Source: Singulisphaera sp. GP187
Lineage (GTDB): Bacteria > Planctomycetota > Planctomycetia > Isosphaerales > Isosphaeraceae
Assembly (NCBI RefSeq): GCF_900129635.1
Contig: NZ_FSRB01000002.1
Location: forward strand, 1,330,727-1,394,726
Direction: 5' to 3'
Length of the DNA stretch: 64,000 bases
Shown here: in pieces, positions 62,612 through 64,000 of the stretch
Layout of the letters: the number at the start of each line of letters is the position of its first letter
Position numbering within the stretch: position 1 is the stretch's first letter
The notes under the pieces: generated by a model
What the model was told of the DNA's origin: nothing
Databases searched by the model: none
The model's input: only the letters and a program-made list of their open reading frames with translations
Position numbers and translations under genes: made by a program

Positions 62612-63145
62612 ATGGAGTTGACTTATCAGTGTCCGAACTGTAACGCGGTGGGCGAAGTCGCGCCGATTGAGTCGACCCCTTCGGTGACCTGTGGCGGCTG
62701 CGCACTGAAACGCGACATGCACCCGGGCTCGTCCGAGCACGGGGAATTGAAGTCGTGCGCCTGGTGCGGGACGGAAGATCTCTACATCCAGAAAGACTTC
62801 CCTCAGGGGCTCGGGCTCTTGATCGTGATCGTCGGCTTCGCGATCAGCACGGTCTTTTGGTATTATGAAATGCCATTGCTGACGTACATGGTGCTCTTGG
62901 CCTCGGCCTTGCTCGACATGGTGCTATTTTATCGCGTGCCCGACGTCACGATCTGCTACCGTTGCCTGGGGCAGTATCGTGGACTCGGGTCGAATCCGTC
63001 GGGCCGGTTCAAGATGTTCGACCTGGCGGTCGGCGAGCGATACCGGCAGGAGCGGTTGCGCGTGGAGCAGTTGCGGGGCGAACGGGCTTCGGCCGATGCC
63101 ACATCCCCATCCCCATCCCCATCCTCATCCGAGAAGTCTAGCTGA
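62612..63145 (+). CDS. zinc-ribbon membrane protein with repetitive C-terminus
   Basis: A 177-residue protein. Two CxxC pairs near the start (YQCPNCNAVG and TCGGCALKR) and a third (SCAWCGTEDLY) suggest one or two zinc ribbons. Two helices follow (LGLLIVIVGFAISTVFWYYE; LTYMVLLASALLDMVLFYRV), then another CYRCLG and a charged helix. The end is (Ser-Pro)n encoded by a hexanucleotide repeat at 63102-63130. The family is unknown. Confidence 0.78.
   Translation: MELTYQCPNCNAVGEVAPIESTPSVTCGGCALKRDMHPGSSEHGELKSCAWCGTEDLYIQKDFPQGLGLLIVIVGFAISTVFWYYEMPLLTYMVLLASALLDMVLFYRVPDVTICYRCLGQYRGLGSNPSGRFKMFDLAVGERYRQERLRVEQLRGERASADATSPSPSPSSSEKSS
63102..63130 (+). repeat. CATCCC hexanucleotide tandem repeat
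   Basis: CATCCC occurs in nearly five tandem copies inside the 3' end of the zinc-ribbon gene (one copy has CATCCT). Copy-number change would alter the Ser-Pro tail by two residues and keep the frame. Confidence 0.85.
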
Positions 63146-63210
63146 ACACTGGCGAATCCGACGCACCGTTTCGAACTGTTCTTCGGACTGTTTAAGGACG
63201 CGGCCCAGCC

Positions 63211-64000
63211 TTGGACGAGCGGCGAGCACGGATTCACGACGACCTGCGCGGAGTCATCGAGGGCGAGTTGCTATTCGAGCCACTCGAACGCGCGAATTAC
63301 GCGCATGACGCCAGTATTTACGAGATCGACCCGCTGGGGGTGATTGTCCCCCGGACCGAGCAGGATGTGGCGACCGCGGTCCGCTATGCCGCGGAGAACC
63401 AGATTGCCGTGCAGGCGCGCGGGGCGGGGACCGACCCGTCGGGCGGGGTCCTCGGCGCGGGGCTGGTGATTGATTTCAGTCGCCATTTTCGTCGGATCGT
63501 CTCGATCGCCGCCGACAGCGTGGTGGTTCAGCCGGGTGTGGTGCTCGACCATTTGAACGCACAGCTCGCGCCGATGGGTCGGCGGATCGGGCCCGATCCG
63601 GCCGGCTCTGAGTTCTGTACGATCGGCGGGATGATCGGCGTCGACGCCGTGGGGCCCCGTTCGCTCCGTTGGGGGTCGACCGGCGATTACGTGGCCCACC
63701 TTCGTGTGGTCTTCGCGCATGGCGAGGTCGCCGAGGTTGGTTACGAGCCCTGGCCCGAGTACGACGACGACGCGATCGACTTCAAGGGGGTGGTCGTCCG
63801 CAAGCTTGGAGCGCTGGCGAGGCACAACAGCGAGATGCTCTCGCGGCGGATCGCCCGGGCGCCTCGGAGCCGCGCCGGGTACGCCCTGGGGCGTTCGGCG
63901 ACCCCTTCGGGAATCGATCTGGCGCGATTGCTCGTGGGCTCGGAGGGGACCTTGGCCCTGGTCACCGAGGCGACCCTCCGGACCATCCCGATCCCCGCCG
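63211..64000 (+). CDS. FAD-linked oxidase (GlcD/D-lactate dehydrogenase type), start only
   Basis: The frame from TTG 63211 (first start after a TAA at 63193-63195; AAGGA 12 bases upstream) is open to the window end, 263 codons. It shows YEIDPLGVIVPRTEQDVATA, VQARGAGTDPSGGVLGAGLV, VVVQPGVVLDHLNAQLAPMG and GPDPAGSEFCTIGGMIGVDA, then LLVGSEGTLALVTEATLRTI: the FAD-binding type 4 (PCMH) fold with its pyrophosphate loop. Members oxidise 2-hydroxy acids such as glycolate or D-lactate. The C-terminal part, with or without an iron-sulfur domain, is outside the window. Confidence 0.88.
   Translation, partial: MDERRARIHDDLRGVIEGELLFEPLERANYAHDASIYEIDPLGVIVPRTEQDVATAVRYAAENQIAVQARGAGTDPSGGVLGAGLVIDFSRHFRRIVSIAADSVVVQPGVVLDHLNAQLAPMGRRIGPDPAGSEFCTIGGMIGVDAVGPRSLRWGSTGDYVAHLRVVFAHGEVAEVGYEPWPEYDDDAIDFKGVVVRKLGALARHNSEMLSRRIARAPRSRAGYALGRSATPSGIDLARLLVGSEGTLALVTEATLRTIPIPA

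Noticed and set aside
63102..63130. CRISPR-like tandem repeat
   Set aside because: Six-base units without spacers inside a gene; a microsatellite. No CRISPR array was seen in the window.

Overview
The window is a 64 kb, GC-rich bacterial chromosome segment, almost certainly from a planctomycete of the Isosphaeraceae type. The evidence is the combination of prepilin-like DUF1559 proteins, a PEP-CTERM protein, surface proteins with an LEPR-XLL-like N-terminal motif, a dockerin-type protein, an ECF sigma factor next to a membrane Ser/Thr kinase, DUF1573 and STAS proteins, and several families of palindromic intergenic repeats. No taxonomic search could be run.

Layout. 1-2.9 kb: a leftward group of PepSY membrane protein (cut by the window edge), DUF1559 protein and a Cys-rich secreted protein. 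3.15-6.94 kb: two group II introns, apparently one nested inside domain V of the other (a twintron-like arrangement). 7.1-7.6 kb: a frameshifted gene remnant. 7.9-11.8 kb: a TetR regulator with its own palindromic operator and a three-gene ABC exporter (permease, ATPase, HlyD-type fusion protein). 11.9-18.5 kb: secreted and surface proteins, ArfB, an XRE regulator and small hypotheticals. 18.7-25 kb: a repeat-rich TPR-like protein, a ceramidase-like protein and a two-gene osmolyte-type ABC importer with fused permease and binding protein. 25.2-32.6 kb: ECF sigma factor, Ser/Thr kinase (3' end frameshifted), glycosyltransferase and a DUF1559 gene split by a complete IS element with a 6-bp target duplication. 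32.8-43.6 kb: MFS nucleoside transporter, glycosyltransferase, DUF1573, two STAS proteins, MATE exporter, FolD and a TIM-barrel isomerase. 43.9-48.3 kb: a type II topoisomerase pair. 48.4-50.7 kb: a zinc alcohol dehydrogenase and a fatty-acid desaturase. 50.9-51.3 kb: a tRNA with CAT anticodon interrupted by a 290-nt group I intron. 51.4-55.9 kb: two polytopic membrane proteins/glycosyltransferases and a dockerin-type surface protein. 55.8-64 kb: housekeeping genes QueG, MetF, Nth, a DUF6398 protein, a LON-domain protein, FolE, membrane proteins and the start of an FAD-linked oxidase.

The strongest non-routine signals are RNA-level: the group I intron in the tRNA anticodon loop, with conserved P7 strands and a CAU/GUG P1, and the nested group II introns. 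The outer group II intron has lost the front half of its reverse transcriptase, while the inner one is intact. Two otherwise good genes (kinase at 25.7 kb, membrane protein at 51.5 kb) carry single frameshifts that are either sequencing errors or real lesions. At least four unrelated long-armed hairpin repeats occupy intergenic gaps.
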